In this document: positions 43,268 through 53,200 of the stretch, in pieces | Layout of the letters: each line of letters opens with the position of its first letter | How positions within the stretch are numbered: position 1 is the first letter of the stretch | From: Sphingobacterium bovistauri | GTDB lineage: Bacteria; Bacteroidota; Bacteroidia; Sphingobacteriales; Sphingobacteriaceae | Length of the DNA stretch: 64,000 nt | NCBI RefSeq assembly: GCF_020295405.1 | Contig: NZ_JADEYP010000001.1 | Span: forward strand, 62,001 to 126,000 | Reading direction: 5' to 3' | Notes under the pieces: generated by a model | What the model was told of the DNA's origin: nothing | What the model saw: only the letters and a program-made list of their open reading frames with translations | Database searches by the model: none | Translations under genes and position numbers: made by a program

Positions 43268-46132
43268 TTATTTAGTTTCTTCTGGAAGAAGGATAAACTT
43301 AAATAATTTATCTTCTTTTAGATATTTCTCAGCAACAGCTTTTACAGCAGAAATATTAACCTTTTTCAATTGATCTAAATATTTCAATACTAAAGTAGGG
43401 TCTTCTTTCAAACGATAAGCGCCAGAAATTTGACCTAACCAATATCCGTTTTCTTTTAAGTCTAATTCATACTGACGTGTTTTTTCAATAATAAATTTAT
43501 CTAGATCTACTTGTGTAGGGCCATTTTTCTTGATTTTATTGATCTCGTCTACTGCTGAGTTAATTAGTGACTGATATTTATCTACACTTGTACCAAAACC
43601 AATATTAAATGAATATCTTCCGGTAGGGAATTTCGAATACGAAGCTGAAGCTCCTGTACCGTACACTCCACTTTCATCTTCGCGAAGGCGCTCCAACAAC
43701 TTGATGGAAAGAACCGACTCTAACGCGTCCATAGCCATATTTTCATCATCATTATAGGTATAATCACCCATATAAGCTAGACTTACTTGTGCTTTAGCCT
43801 CTTTTCCTTTATTTACTATAACTTGTAAACCTTTAGCTGGAGGTAAAATTTTCAAATCTCTTGCTTGTTCTTTCGTATTTGAAGATGGTAATGATGCCAA
43901 ATATTGCTCTAAATACGGTTTTATCTCATCTTCAGTAAATGATCCTACTATAGTGAAAGTAAAGCCTGATGCGTCAGCAAATCTCTCTTTAAATATTTCT
44001 AAAGTTCTATCCTTATCAATAGACTTTATTTGTTCAGCAGAAGGATTATTTTTACGAATATTATCTCCGTACAACGCTTTATTAATAGCTGTTCTGTATA
44101 CGAAAGCAGGATCGTCCTCTCTATTTTCCATAGAAGCGACTGTTTTTTCGATAATACCTTGGAAAATATCATCATCCAAACGTGGTTGTGTAAAGTAAGC
44201 ATAGATTAATTCAAAAGCGGTTTTAAGCCCTTCCTTATCTGTACTTCCTGAAATCCCCTCAGTTCTTTCACCGATTGATGGAGAAATTCCTACATTTTTA
44301 CCCGCAAGATATTTTCGTATTTCCACTGCATTTAATTGACCAATACCAGAAGAGGATACTATACCCGCAGCATTTGATGCATTCAAATAATCTTTGTCTT
44401 CATATAATGAATGACCACCTTCACTAGATGCTGAAATTAGAATTTGATCATTTTTGAATGTTGTAGGTTTCAAAACAACTTTAACCCCATTGCTTAACGT
44501 TAGTTCCTTAGAACCAATTGCATCAATTGTTTTAACCGCGGTAACCGCCCCTTTTACTGGTTCTTTAGCTAATAAAGGTAATTTAGAAACCTGATCTTCA
44601 TAGGCCGTCAATTTTTCTTTACCAACAGCATCAAACCATGAATTTACTACCGACTCCGTAGGCATCTTGTCTTTATCTTTTTCAGGACCTACGATGACGA
44701 TGTCACGATTGATTTCTGCATAATACTTTTTACCTATAGCTTCCACCTCTTTCAAAGTCAAGGTTGGCAACAATTGTTTAGTTAAATTGTATTCATCTTC
44801 CACACTCATTGCCGCATCACCTTTCAAGAAATGGTTTAAATAAGAATTCACATATGTGTCTGATTTTACTTTATCACGTTCTTGATAAGACATTTCATTA
44901 CCCTTAGCATACATAGCTAGAGCACGTTGAAATTCACTTTCTGTAATTCCAAATTCTTCAAAACGCTTAAGTTCTCTTATCACAGATTTAGTACTCTCTT
45001 CTAATTTTTCTGGCTTTGGAACAACAGCTAATGTCATTGCATCCAATAAATCCATAAAATCACCTATAGATATCATAGATTGCAAGAATGGAGAATCAGG
45101 TTTTTGACCTATTTCACGCAAACGTCCATTCATCACTTGATTAAATACCCCTTGCAAAAGAGATGTACGGTAATCTCCTACAGTATTTACTTCTGCTTTT
45201 GGATGCTTAATAATGATACGCCCAATAGTTTGTGGCATTTCTGCATCTGTGATCACTTTGAATTGATTTTTATTTAGCAAGTCTAAATTAAAATCTTTGC
45301 GAGGAGCTATTTTCTTATTCACCTTCATATCAGAGAATAAACGAATAACTTCCTTTTCAATTGCTTGCGCATCAATATCACCTACAATTACTATAGATTG
45401 CAAATCAGGTCTATACCACTTTTGATGAAAATCACGAATTAATTGATGTTTAAAACCCATTACTACCTTTTCAGTACCGATAGGCAATCTTTCAGAATAC
45501 AATGATCCATTAAATAGCACAGGTAACATTTGGTCTTGTATACGTTGACCAGCACCTCGGCTACCACGCATTTCTTCCATAATAATCCCACGCTCTTTAT
45601 CAATCTCATCATTTTGAAGCATAGCATCTTGAGCCCAATCACGCATGACTTGAAGACCATTTTTTAATAATTCTGGATCATCAGACGGAATTGGTAACTG
45701 ATATACAGTTTCATTAAAACTTGTGTATGCATTCAAATCCGAACCAAAACGTACACCAGCCTTTTGTAGATAATCTACAAGAGCATTTTTAGGAAAATGT
45801 TTTAGGCCATTAAAATTCATATGCTCTAAAAAGTGAGCTAAACCTCTTTCCTCTTCTGTCTCCAAAATAGATCCTACTTTTATACCCAAATACATGGTAA
45901 CACGCTTTTCTGGCTCAGAGTTTTTACGTATATAGTACGTAAATCCATTCTTTAGTTTACCTACCTTTACATCTTTGTCGAATGGCAAAGGACTTTTCCA
46001 AGATAATGTATCTTGACTTAATATTGTTCTTACTTCTGTAGACAGCATTGCATTAAAATTAGATTTAGCTTGCAACGAGCTAAAAGTAGCTGGTAATAAA
46101 AATGCTACTGCAAGAGGTTTTAAAAATTTCAT
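43268..46132 (-). CDS. M16-family (insulinase/pitrilysin) zinc metallopeptidase
   Basis: 954 residues with a signal peptide (LKPLAVAFLLPATFSSLQA). The inverted zinc motif is H100-F-L-E103-H104 in GLAHFLEHMNF; a distal Glu ligand probably lies in the MEEMRGSRGAG region (DKERGIIMEEMR, about 175-187). A second M16-like half (from about 540, SKELTLSNGVKVVLKP...) lacks the zinc motif, as is normal in these two-lobe enzymes. Periplasmic, degrades peptides. Monocistronic. Confidence 0.92.
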   Translation of the reverse strand: MKFLKPLAVAFLLPATFSSLQAKSNFNAMLSTEVRTILSQDTLSWKSPLPFDKDVKVGKLKNGFTYYIRKNSEPEKRVTMYLGIKVGSILETEEERGLAHFLEHMNFNGLKHFPKNALVDYLQKAGVRFGSDLNAYTSFNETVYQLPIPSDDPELLKNGLQVMRDWAQDAMLQNDEIDKERGIIMEEMRGSRGAGQRIQDQMLPVLFNGSLYSERLPIGTEKVVMGFKHQLIRDFHQKWYRPDLQSIVIVGDIDAQAIEKEVIRLFSDMKVNKKIAPRKDFNLDLLNKNQFKVITDAEMPQTIGRIIIKHPKAEVNTVGDYRTSLLQGVFNQVMNGRLREIGQKPDSPFLQSMISIGDFMDLLDAMTLAVVPKPEKLEESTKSVIRELKRFEEFGITESEFQRALAMYAKGNEMSYQERDKVKSDTYVNSYLNHFLKGDAAMSVEDEYNLTKQLLPTLTLKEVEAIGKKYYAEINRDIVIVGPEKDKDKMPTESVVNSWFDAVGKEKLTAYEDQVSKLPLLAKEPVKGAVTAVKTIDAIGSKELTLSNGVKVVLKPTTFKNDQILISASSEGGHSLYEDKDYLNASNAAGIVSSSGIGQLNAVEIRKYLAGKNVGISPSIGERTEGISGSTDKEGLKTAFELIYAYFTQPRLDDDIFQGIIEKTVASMENREDDPAFVYRTAINKALYGDNIRKNNPSAEQIKSIDKDRTLEIFKERFADASGFTFTIVGSFTEDEIKPYLEQYLASLPSSNTKEQARDLKILPPAKGLQVIVNKGKEAKAQVSLAYMGDYTYNDDENMAMDALESVLSIKLLERLREDESGVYGTGASASYSKFPTGRYSFNIGFGTSVDKYQSLINSAVDEINKIKKNGPTQVDLDKFIIEKTRQYELDLKENGYWLGQISGAYRLKEDPTLVLKYLDQLKKVNISAVKAVAEKYLKEDKLFKFILLPEETK

Positions 46133-46226
46133 TAATTTAGAATGTTAAATACAAGACAAATTAAATATTAATAATTGATAAGAAAAATATATCAGCATAA
46201 ATTTTACATTTTTTAAGAGTTTTTAG

Positions 46227-47120
46227 ATGAATTGGAATAGTATACTGAAAGATTTCAAGAAATTTTTATCATTTGAACGCAATTTATCCAAAAATTCGTC
46301 ACTTGCTTATATCAATGATGTAACCAAAATAAAAGTTTATTGTGAGGATAATAATATCGCTTTAGATAAATTGACCACCAAAGACTTTCAAAACTTCTTA
46401 GTATGGATTAATGAATTCAATATATCTCCATATTCGCAAGCTAGGATTATCTCGGGGCTTAAATCTTTTTTCAATTTTCTACAGCTAGAATATAATTTTG
46501 AAAATAATCCAGCAGCATTAATTGAAACCCCTCGCCTTAATCGAAAAATACCAGATGTATTAAATGTAGCGGAGATCGATAATTTAATTTCAGCAATTGA
46601 CTTGTCTCATGCAGAGGGACCTCGTAATAAAGCGATGCTAGAAGCTTTATACGGTTGTGGGCTTCGTGTAAGTGAATTGATTGGACTCAAAATATCCAAT
46701 CTTCACCTGGAAGTGGAATTTATCAAAATCGAAGGTAAAGGAAATAAAGAACGACTAATTCCAATAGGCAATCAAGCTATAAAATATTTAAAAATCTATC
46801 TCGACGAAGTCCGACCTAAATTACCTATCAAAAACGGTAGCGAAGATTTTGTTTTTTTGAATCGCCGTGGTGCACCCCTGACACGCGTCATGGTATTTAT
46901 CATCATCAAAGATTTGGCTGCTAAAATAGGTTTGAAAAAGAAGATTAGCCCACACACTTTCCGTCATAGCTTTGCTTCACATCTGGTCGAAGGTGGCGCA
47001 GATTTGCGTGCTGTACAAGATATGCTTGGTCATGAAAGTATTACAACCACTGAAATCTATACGCATATAGACAAAGACTATCTGCAATCTATCATCACGC
47101 AGTATCACCCAAGGTCATAA
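46227..47120 (+). CDS. xerD: Site-specific tyrosine recombinase XerD
   Basis: 297 residues, standard length for the dimer-resolution recombinase. N-terminal SAM-like core-binding domain (about 1-85), catalytic domain with R in ALYGCGLRVSELIGL (about 146), K in KGNKERLIP, HTFRHSFASHL (H and R at 244/247), LGHESITTTEIYTHI with H267 and nucleophile Tyr near 276. It resolves chromosome dimers at dif with XerC. The size, the conserved C-end and the absence of attachment sites argue for the housekeeping enzyme and not an integrase. tRNA-Arg lies just beyond, convergent. Confidence 0.9.
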   Translation: MNWNSILKDFKKFLSFERNLSKNSSLAYINDVTKIKVYCEDNNIALDKLTTKDFQNFLVWINEFNISPYSQARIISGLKSFFNFLQLEYNFENNPAALIETPRLNRKIPDVLNVAEIDNLISAIDLSHAEGPRNKAMLEALYGCGLRVSELIGLKISNLHLEVEFIKIEGKGNKERLIPIGNQAIKYLKIYLDEVRPKLPIKNGSEDFVFLNRRGAPLTRVMVFIIIKDLAAKIGLKKKISPHTFRHSFASHLVEGGADLRAVQDMLGHESITTTEIYTHIDKDYLQSIITQYHPRS

Positions 47121-47127
47121 AATGACA

Positions 47128-47153
47128 AAAGCACCCAGTAAACTAGATGCTTT
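47128..47153. terminator. Bidirectional terminator between xerD and tRNA-Arg
   Basis: AAAGCACC and GATGCTTT (one G-T pair) around a 10-base loop, with A/T flanks on both sides. Confidence 0.6.
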
Positions 47154-47157
47154 GCTG

Positions 47158-47231
<74 letters not shown>

Positions 47232-47392
47232 TTTTACCCTTACTTTCTGACCAGTGTCGTTCCGTTTTGGTGATGCAAATATGAGGAGATTTTTATTTAA
47301 TTCAAACTTTTTCTTACATTTTTTCTACTTTAGACGCATATTTATTGGTATATTGTTGATACATAAAGAAATAATTTTTCACTAACATTTAT

Positions 47393-48217
47393 ATGGCAGA
47401 GCGTACAATTCGATCAGGGAAAGCACATGTGCAAGACATCAATATATCTTACTATATCAAGAAAGCAACCGAACCGGAAGAAAAAGTCATTATCTTTATT
47501 CACGGCTTCCCTTTCAACAAAAACACCTGGAAATATCAGCTCGAAGCACTCGAAGATAATATCACAGGAATTGCTATCGATGTGCGTGGACATGGACTCA
47601 GTACGAGTGGACATGGATTCTTCAGTATTGACGTCTTTGCAAAGGATCTCGAAGCCTTTATGGACAAACTAGAATTGCAGAAAGTGGTCTTATGTGGTGT
47701 TAGTATGGGTGGTTATATTGCTTTACGCGCATACGAACTCTTTCCTGAAAAAATTGAAGGGTTAATTCTCTCGGATACCCACCATAGAGCGGATGACAAT
47801 GCTGGAAAACAAAAGCGTTTTGATAGCATACAAGCGATTTTGCGCTATGGACGTAGACCTTTTGCTATCGCTTTTATCGATAATCTTTTTACCAAGAAAA
47901 CCATTCAAGAAAATGAAGAAGTAATTGAACTCATCAAAAGTAGCATACGTCGTAATACCGTACGCAATATTTGTGCTACGCAATTGGCTTTGGCGTCTCG
48001 TACAGATTCTACAGAACTGTTATCCAAAATAACTGTCCCTACCCTAATTATCCGTGGTGAACAAGATAAAATCACACCTAAAGCCCTAATGGATGAATTA
48101 CATCAGGGCATTAAGGATTCTACCTTTGTGGAAATACAAAATACCGGACATCTTCCAAATCTAGAAGATCCTTTAGCTTTTAATAGAGAAATGAATGAGT
48201 TTTTGTTGAGGATGTAA
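47393..48217 (+). CDS. Alpha/beta-hydrolase fold protein
   Basis: 274 residues. Nucleophile Ser in GVSMGGYIAL (about 102-111, GxSxG), oxyanion-side motif HGFPFNKNTW (about 38-47), acidic residue probably in the IRGEQDKITP region (about 217-226), catalytic His near 247 (NTGHLPNLEDP). Cytosolic, no signal peptide. Substrate not assigned. A lipoprotein gene follows by 11 bp. Confidence 0.85.
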   Translation: MAERTIRSGKAHVQDINISYYIKKATEPEEKVIIFIHGFPFNKNTWKYQLEALEDNITGIAIDVRGHGLSTSGHGFFSIDVFAKDLEAFMDKLELQKVVLCGVSMGGYIALRAYELFPEKIEGLILSDTHHRADDNAGKQKRFDSIQAILRYGRRPFAIAFIDNLFTKKTIQENEEVIELIKSSIRRNTVRNICATQLALASRTDSTELLSKITVPTLIIRGEQDKITPKALMDELHQGIKDSTFVEIQNTGHLPNLEDPLAFNREMNEFLLRM

Positions 48218-48228
48218 GAATCAATCAT

Positions 48229-48786
48229 ATGAAAATGTTTTATACCTTCATTCTAATTTTAATCCTATTCCCTTCTTGTAAAAATGATACTAGAGTATTA
48301 GATTTTGGTGATTTTACCATAGAAGTTCCTAAAACATGGAAAATAATCAAACAGCAGAGCATAGATAGTTACGTAGGAACAATTGCTATTGATGAAAGAG
48401 ATACTATATATTTTGATCTAGGTTGGTATTCAAATAATCTTGACGAAAGAAAACCATATGAAATTAAAGATAATAAATTGTATTTAAAGAACTTGCAAAA
48501 ATCCACAAATACCACTACCTATTTCGACTATATTGGTGAAGTAAACTCTGTAGACACAAATAAATATTTAAAAAATAAATATAGCTTCGATACAATCAAT
48601 AATCGATTAGCGAAAATTGTAACTCCTAAAATTCCAGAAGATGGAACTACAGGTATATATATGGACAGCTTGTGGGAGGCTGGCAGTGGAGTCGACCGCT
48701 TCCAACTTAATGGTAAAAATTTATCTAGAAACAATCATGACAGGCTTTTAAAAGCTATTAAAACATTGAAATTTAAAAGTAAATAA
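48229..48786 (+). CDS. Small lipoprotein of unknown function
   Basis: 185 residues. Lipobox LFPSC with C17. Mature part is a single beta-rich domain (VLDFGDFTIEVPKTWKIIKQQ, ERDTIYFDLGWYSNN, KPYEIKDNKLYLKN) resembling PsbP/MOG1-like folds by eye, but no family is recognised. Distal gene behind the hydrolase, hairpin terminator after it. Confidence 0.65.
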   Translation: MKMFYTFILILILFPSCKNDTRVLDFGDFTIEVPKTWKIIKQQSIDSYVGTIAIDERDTIYFDLGWYSNNLDERKPYEIKDNKLYLKNLQKSTNTTTYFDYIGEVNSVDTNKYLKNKYSFDTINNRLAKIVTPKIPEDGTTGIYMDSLWEAGSGVDRFQLNGKNLSRNNHDRLLKAIKTLKFKSK

Positions 48787-48791
48787 TTTTA

Positions 48792-48832
48792 AATACCCTC
48801 CAAAAATAGCTTTCTATATTTAGAGGGTTATT
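48792..48832. terminator. Bidirectional terminator
   Basis: ACCCTC/GAGGGT base stem, AAAATAG/CTATATTT upper stem, A/T flanks, between convergent lipoprotein and cysN. Confidence 0.7.
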
Positions 48833-48853
48833 TTACATAAGTTTAAAATAGTC

Positions 48854-50098
48854 TTATAATAACTCCTCTACCGTTAAGGCGCCTACCGTTAGGTTATTTC
48901 GTGGATCAATTATAATACCACGTGCATTTGCTGGGAAATCACGATTGAGATCGAAAACGACTTCTTCAGCAGCTTTGACCGATACACGACCAATATCATT
49001 TAGTCTGATATCTTCATCGTAGATGCGTTCTTGTGTATTCACATCAAACTTGTATTGTACTTCAGGGATTTTGATTTTAGTAACTTTGGTTTGATTTTGC
49101 AATAAATACACTTGATTCGTATCTAAAGCTTTGTTTTCAAACCAAGAGATATTTGCTTCAAAACCACGTTCCGCATAGGCAGGTTTCTTCGCAGAGACTA
49201 TAAAATCACCACGCGAAATATCCACATCATCCGCCAAATGCAAGATTACCGATTGTCCATCGTGCGCAGCATCCAAATCTTTTTGATCCAATTCAATACG
49301 TTCAATAGTTGTTTGTACAGCACTAGGTAAAATGAGAACAGACTCTCCTACCTTTACGCCTTCACCAATCACACGACCTGCATAACCTCTATAATCAGGA
49401 TAATCTTCCGATTGGGGACGTACCACCCATTGCACAGGGAAACGCCAGGTATCGACATTGCTTTCTTCGAATTGTACATCTTCTAGATACTCCAATAATG
49501 TCGGTCCATCATACCAAGCAATACGTGAAGATTTATCTACAATATTATCCCCTTTCAATGCCGAAACCGGAATAAAATCTACGTGATCAAGTTTTAAATT
49601 ACCAGCTAACCGCAAATAGTCTGCTTTGATAGTTTCATATACATCTTCCGCATAGTCCACCATATCCATCTTATTGACACACACCAACACTTGTTTTAGT
49701 GACAATAGCTTCGCTATAAATGAATGGCGTTTTGTTTGTTCAATCACTCCCTTACGTGCATCAACGAGGATAATAATCAAATCCGAATTGGATGCGCCTG
49801 TAATCATATTGCGCGTGTATTGAATATGCCCAGGAGCATCCGCAATAATGAACTTGCGGTTTTCTGTCTGGAAATATTTGTAAGCTACGTCAATTGTGAT
49901 GCCTTGCTCGCGTTCAGCTTTAAGACCATCGGTCAAAATAGCCAAATCCACTGTTCCATCGTCGTTTTTGCGATTTGCCTTTTGGATAGCTTCCAATTGA
50001 TCGTCCAAAATCGAGTTGGTATCATATAGTAAACGACCAATTAAGGTACTTTTTCCATCGTCAACAGAACCAGCCGTGATAAATTTTAGAATATTCAT
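48854..50098 (-). CDS. cysN: Sulfate adenylyltransferase subunit 1 (CysN)
   Basis: 414 residues, GTPase partner of CysD that drives formation of APS from sulfate and ATP. GTPase motifs G1 AGSVDDGKSTLIG (about 8-20), G3 DAPGHIQYTRNM (about 90-101), G4 NKMDMVDY, and EF-Tu-like domains 2 and 3. There is no APS kinase (CysC) extension, so it ends after the barrel domains. Last gene of the sulfate operon, 112 bp after cysD with a repeat element between. Confidence 0.95.
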   Translation of the reverse strand: MNILKFITAGSVDDGKSTLIGRLLYDTNSILDDQLEAIQKANRKNDDGTVDLAILTDGLKAEREQGITIDVAYKYFQTENRKFIIADAPGHIQYTRNMITGASNSDLIIILVDARKGVIEQTKRHSFIAKLLSLKQVLVCVNKMDMVDYAEDVYETIKADYLRLAGNLKLDHVDFIPVSALKGDNIVDKSSRIAWYDGPTLLEYLEDVQFEESNVDTWRFPVQWVVRPQSEDYPDYRGYAGRVIGEGVKVGESVLILPSAVQTTIERIELDQKDLDAAHDGQSVILHLADDVDISRGDFIVSAKKPAYAERGFEANISWFENKALDTNQVYLLQNQTKVTKIKIPEVQYKFDVNTQERIYDEDIRLNDIGRVSVKAAEEVVFDLNRDFPANARGIIIDPRNNLTVGALTVEELL

Positions 50099-50102
50099 TG
50101 TT

Positions 50103-50203
50103 TACTTAGAATTGAGTAGTGAGTATTTAGATGTGAGACGATTACAAAGTCTAAGACTTTATATCTATAATCTAATTTCTAAATCTCCTGTCTAACATCT
50201 ATT
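50103..50203. repeat. Low-complexity inverted-repeat element between cysD and cysN
   Basis: Outer arms TAGATGTGAGAC and GTCTAACATCTA pair with one mismatch; an inner AAAGTCTAAGACTTT is a perfect 15-bp palindrome. The left part has AGTAGTGAGTA-type and the right TCTATAATCTAATTTCTAAATCT-type degenerate TAGA repeats. Looks like a member of an intergenic repeat family. Confidence 0.55.
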
Positions 50204-50210
50204 ATCCACC

Positions 50211-51101
50211 TTAAAAATAACCTTGTTTTTTACGCTCTTCCATCGCCGCTTCAGACACTTTATCATCCATACGCGCACCACGTTCACTGACAGTAGAAGC
50301 TTTGATTTCTGCAATAATATCATCCAATTCCGTAGCGACAGAACCTACAGCGGCCGTACAAGTCATATCTCCTACCGTTCTAAAACGCACAGATTTATGC
50401 TCTACTAAATCTTCCGAATCTATACTCAAACATTCTGCTGCGGCCATCCATTGCCCATTGCGCCATACGACATCGCGTTCGTGACTGAAATAGATAGAAG
50501 GCAATGCTATATTTTCACGTTTGATGTAATTCCAAACGTCCAGTTCTGTCCAGTTTGAAATCGGGAATACACGTACATTTTCGCCTTTATGGATTTTACC
50601 ATTGAAGATATTCCAAAGTTCTGGACGCTGTCGCTTTGGATCCCATTGACCAAATTCATCACGTACAGAAAAAATACGTTCTTTTGCTCTAGCCTTTTCT
50701 TCATCACGACGTGCACCACCAATACACGCATCAAAACCATTCTTCTCAATAGTATCCAACAAAGTGACAGTTTGCAGCGCATTACGGCTTGCATTTTTAC
50801 CTTTTTGCTCGATTACTTTACCTTGATCAATGCTATCTTGCACCAGACCTACAATGAGTTTTTCACCCAGCTGCTCTACAAGCCAATCCCTATATTGTAT
50901 AGTTTCAGGAAAATTGTGTCCTGTATCAATATGCACCAATGGAAATGGAAATTTACCTGGTCTAAATGCTTTTTTTGCTAAATGAACTAAGGTAATACTA
51001 TCCTTTCCGCCTGAAAATAGAAGTGCTGGATTTTCAAATTGACCCGCAACCTCTCGAAGTATGTAAATGGCTTCCGCCTCTAAATGATCTAAATAATCCA
51101 T
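50211..51101 (-). CDS. cysD: Sulfate adenylyltransferase subunit 2 (CysD)
   Basis: 296 residues, ATP pyrophosphatase fold. PP-loop FSGGKDSITLVHLAKKAF near residues 29-46, HIDTGHNFPETI near 58-69, RRDEEKARAKERIFS near 139-153. It forms APS with CysN. 46 bp after cysH. Confidence 0.96.
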   Translation of the reverse strand: MDYLDHLEAEAIYILREVAGQFENPALLFSGGKDSITLVHLAKKAFRPGKFPFPLVHIDTGHNFPETIQYRDWLVEQLGEKLIVGLVQDSIDQGKVIEQKGKNASRNALQTVTLLDTIEKNGFDACIGGARRDEEKARAKERIFSVRDEFGQWDPKRQRPELWNIFNGKIHKGENVRVFPISNWTELDVWNYIKRENIALPSIYFSHERDVVWRNGQWMAAAECLSIDSEDLVEHKSVRFRTVGDMTCTAAVGSVATELDDIIAEIKASTVSERGARMDDKVSEAAMEERKKQGYF

Positions 51102-51146
51102 TCTTTACCTTTATTCGTATATATGTTTCTTTCTTATGTATCTATA

Positions 51147-51845
51147 TTATTTGTTCGTCACGTGAAGACCACATTCCTTCTTACTCTTGTCTTCCCACCA
51201 CCAACGACCAGCACGAAAATCTTCACCCGGCGCTACCGCACGAGTACATGGTTGACAGCCAATGCTCGGGAAACCTTTGTCGTGTAGCGGATTGTAGGGC
51301 ACATTAAACTGTTTTAAGTGAGATTCAACATCATCTAATGTCCAATGAAATAACGGATGAATCTTAATAATCTGATTTCCCTCATCCCATTCGATAAAAT
51401 CCATATCTTCACGATTCGCAGATTGTTCTGCACGGATACCTGTTAACCAAATTTCATAACCTTTGATGGCGCGCTTTAAAGGCTCAATTTTACGAATAAA
51501 ACAGCATTCCTTTCTATTCTCTACACTGTCATAAAAACTAGATGGTCCTTTTTTTGTAACCATATCTTCGACCAATGCAGCTTGCGGATAGTATGCTTTG
51601 ATCGGCAGTTTATAACGCTCTAAAGTCCTGTTCCAGACATAATACGTCTCAGGAAATAAACGTCCTGTTTCCAACGTAAAAACATCAATTTCCCCAGAAG
51701 CTTCTGCAATTAAATGTGTCAATACCTGATCTTCAATACCAAAAGAGGTTGAAAACACCGCTTTATTGCCAAATTTTTGAACAATATACTGTACAATTTG
51801 TGCTGCATTCAACCCTTGCAATCTATCTTTCAACTGTTCAATCAT
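51147..51845 (-). CDS. cysH: Assimilatory APS reductase (CysH type, 4Fe-4S)
   Basis: 232 residues. Reduces APS to sulfite and AMP. P-loop-like FSTSFGIEDQVL, KECCF (Cys pair near 117) and GCQPCTR (near 205), the four cysteines that bind 4Fe-4S and mark APS over PAPS reductases, and the ECGLH active-site motif at 226-230. This fits the lack of any APS kinase in the operon. 3 bp after the siroheme gene. Confidence 0.92.
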   Translation of the reverse strand: MIEQLKDRLQGLNAAQIVQYIVQKFGNKAVFSTSFGIEDQVLTHLIAEASGEIDVFTLETGRLFPETYYVWNRTLERYKLPIKAYYPQAALVEDMVTKKGPSSFYDSVENRKECCFIRKIEPLKRAIKGYEIWLTGIRAEQSANREDMDFIEWDEGNQIIKIHPLFHWTLDDVESHLKQFNVPYNPLHDKGFPSIGCQPCTRAVAPGEDFRAGRWWWEDKSKKECGLHVTNK

Positions 51846-51848
51846 AGC

Positions 51849-52424
51849 TTAATTTTTACTTACTATATCTTGCGTATGTGCATTGAGCTGCTTAATCTTA
51901 TATTCTAAATCACCACGTAATTGATTACGATATTCTTGCATCAATTCCAATGTTTCATCAATTTCCTCAGGCAATAAATCATTGATAAATTCTTTCAATC
52001 TTTTTGCCATGGTAGGCGATTTCCCGTTGGTAGAAATAGCGATTTTTAAATTTCCTTTTTGTACGATAGAGCCCAAATAGAAATCGCATAAATCTGGCTT
52101 ATCCGCGACATTCAGTAATATATTGCGTTCCGTAGTCAATTTCCTAATTTGCTGATTCAAATCAGGATTGTTGCTTGCTACCACCACTAAATCTTTGCCT
52201 TCCAAATCCGAATCTTTAAAGCTACGTTGTTCCAATTGAATCGTTTCTTTATTCGCTATAAATTGAAAAACTTCAGGAATCACTTGTTCAGCTATAATCT
52301 TTACTTTCGCCAATGGAGAACTACGAAAAATTGCTTGTAGCTTTTCCAAGCCAACAGGCCCTGCCCCCACTAAAAGGGCTTGAATTTGGTTCATTTTGAC
52401 GAATATGGGAAATAGCGTATTCAT
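51849..52424 (-). CDS. Precorrin-2 dehydrogenase / ferrochelatase-like (siroheme synthase N-terminal type)
   Basis: 191 residues, corresponds to the CysG N-terminal or Met8-like domain. NAD-binding LLVGAGPVGLEKLQAI (about 16-31), DLVVVASNNPDLNQQI (about 79-94), and the VADKPDLCDFYLGSIVQKGNLKIAISTNGKSP segment with a metal-active-site Asp (about 112-144). Oxidises precorrin-2 to sirohydrochlorin and may insert iron. Its ATG overlaps the cobA stop by one base (TAATG), so translation is coupled. Confidence 0.9.
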   Translation of the reverse strand: MNTLFPIFVKMNQIQALLVGAGPVGLEKLQAIFRSSPLAKVKIIAEQVIPEVFQFIANKETIQLEQRSFKDSDLEGKDLVVVASNNPDLNQQIRKLTTERNILLNVADKPDLCDFYLGSIVQKGNLKIAISTNGKSPTMAKRLKEFINDLLPEEIDETLELMQEYRNQLRGDLEYKIKQLNAHTQDIVSKN

Positions 52425-53191
52425 TAAGCTTCTAAATGTTGTATTTCTTGTTTTAACTTTTGGAAAGATTGATGTTTTGCTACCACTTCACCCAAAACAA
52501 TAATAGCAGGTACTCCAACAAGATTTTTGTTCACCTGTTCTATAATCGTATCTATCGTTCCGATAGCCAAACGCTCATTTTCTAAAGAGCCATTTTGAAT
52601 TAAAGCAATTGGTAAATCACGCTTTCCATTTTCTCGATACAATTCAATGATTTGATGTAGTTTAGAGTACCCCATCAAAACTACTACTGTAGCATTAGTT
52701 TTTACCGCATGGTACAAGTCATCAGACAAACGTCCGTCCGAAGTCGAGCCTGTAATCACCCAGAAACTTTCACTAATACCACGGTAAGTCAATGGAATCT
52801 GTTGCAATCCTGTCAAACCAACCGACGAAGAAATCCCCGGAACTACAGCTGTAGGAATATCAAATTTGTGGACATAATCCAACTCCTCACCACCACGTCC
52901 AAATACAAATGGATCACCTCCTTTTAATCTTACCACATGGCCATGTGTTAATGCATAATCCACCAACAATTTATTAATATAATCTTGCGAAGTAGACAAA
53001 CGCTCTGCGCGCTTACCCACATATATTTTGGTACAAGATGGCTTTGCATAGGATAATATCTCTTCATTCACCAATGCATCATAAAGAATCACATCAGCTT
53101 CTTTGATTGCTTTTATACCTTTTAGAGTAATTAAATCGGGATCACCAGGACCTGCACCGACCAATGTCACAAATGGTTTTACTTCGCTCAT
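52424..53191 (-). CDS. cobA: Uroporphyrinogen-III C-methyltransferase (SUMT)
   Basis: 255 residues. Methylates uroporphyrinogen III twice with SAM to precorrin-2. Motifs: LVGAGPGDPDLITLKG (about 10-25), YVGKRA, VRLKGGDPFVFGRGGEE (about 88-104), PGISS, PLTYRGISE and MGYSKL. The missing Met8-like step is the next gene. 9 bp after the sulfite reductase. Confidence 0.96.
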   Translation of the reverse strand: MSEVKPFVTLVGAGPGDPDLITLKGIKAIKEADVILYDALVNEEILSYAKPSCTKIYVGKRAERLSTSQDYINKLLVDYALTHGHVVRLKGGDPFVFGRGGEELDYVHKFDIPTAVVPGISSSVGLTGLQQIPLTYRGISESFWVITGSTSDGRLSDDLYHAVKTNATVVVLMGYSKLHQIIELYRENGKRDLPIALIQNGSLENERLAIGTIDTIIEQVNKNLVGVPAIIVLGEVVAKHQSFQKLKQEIQHLEA

Positions 53192-53200
53192 GTTTCCCTC

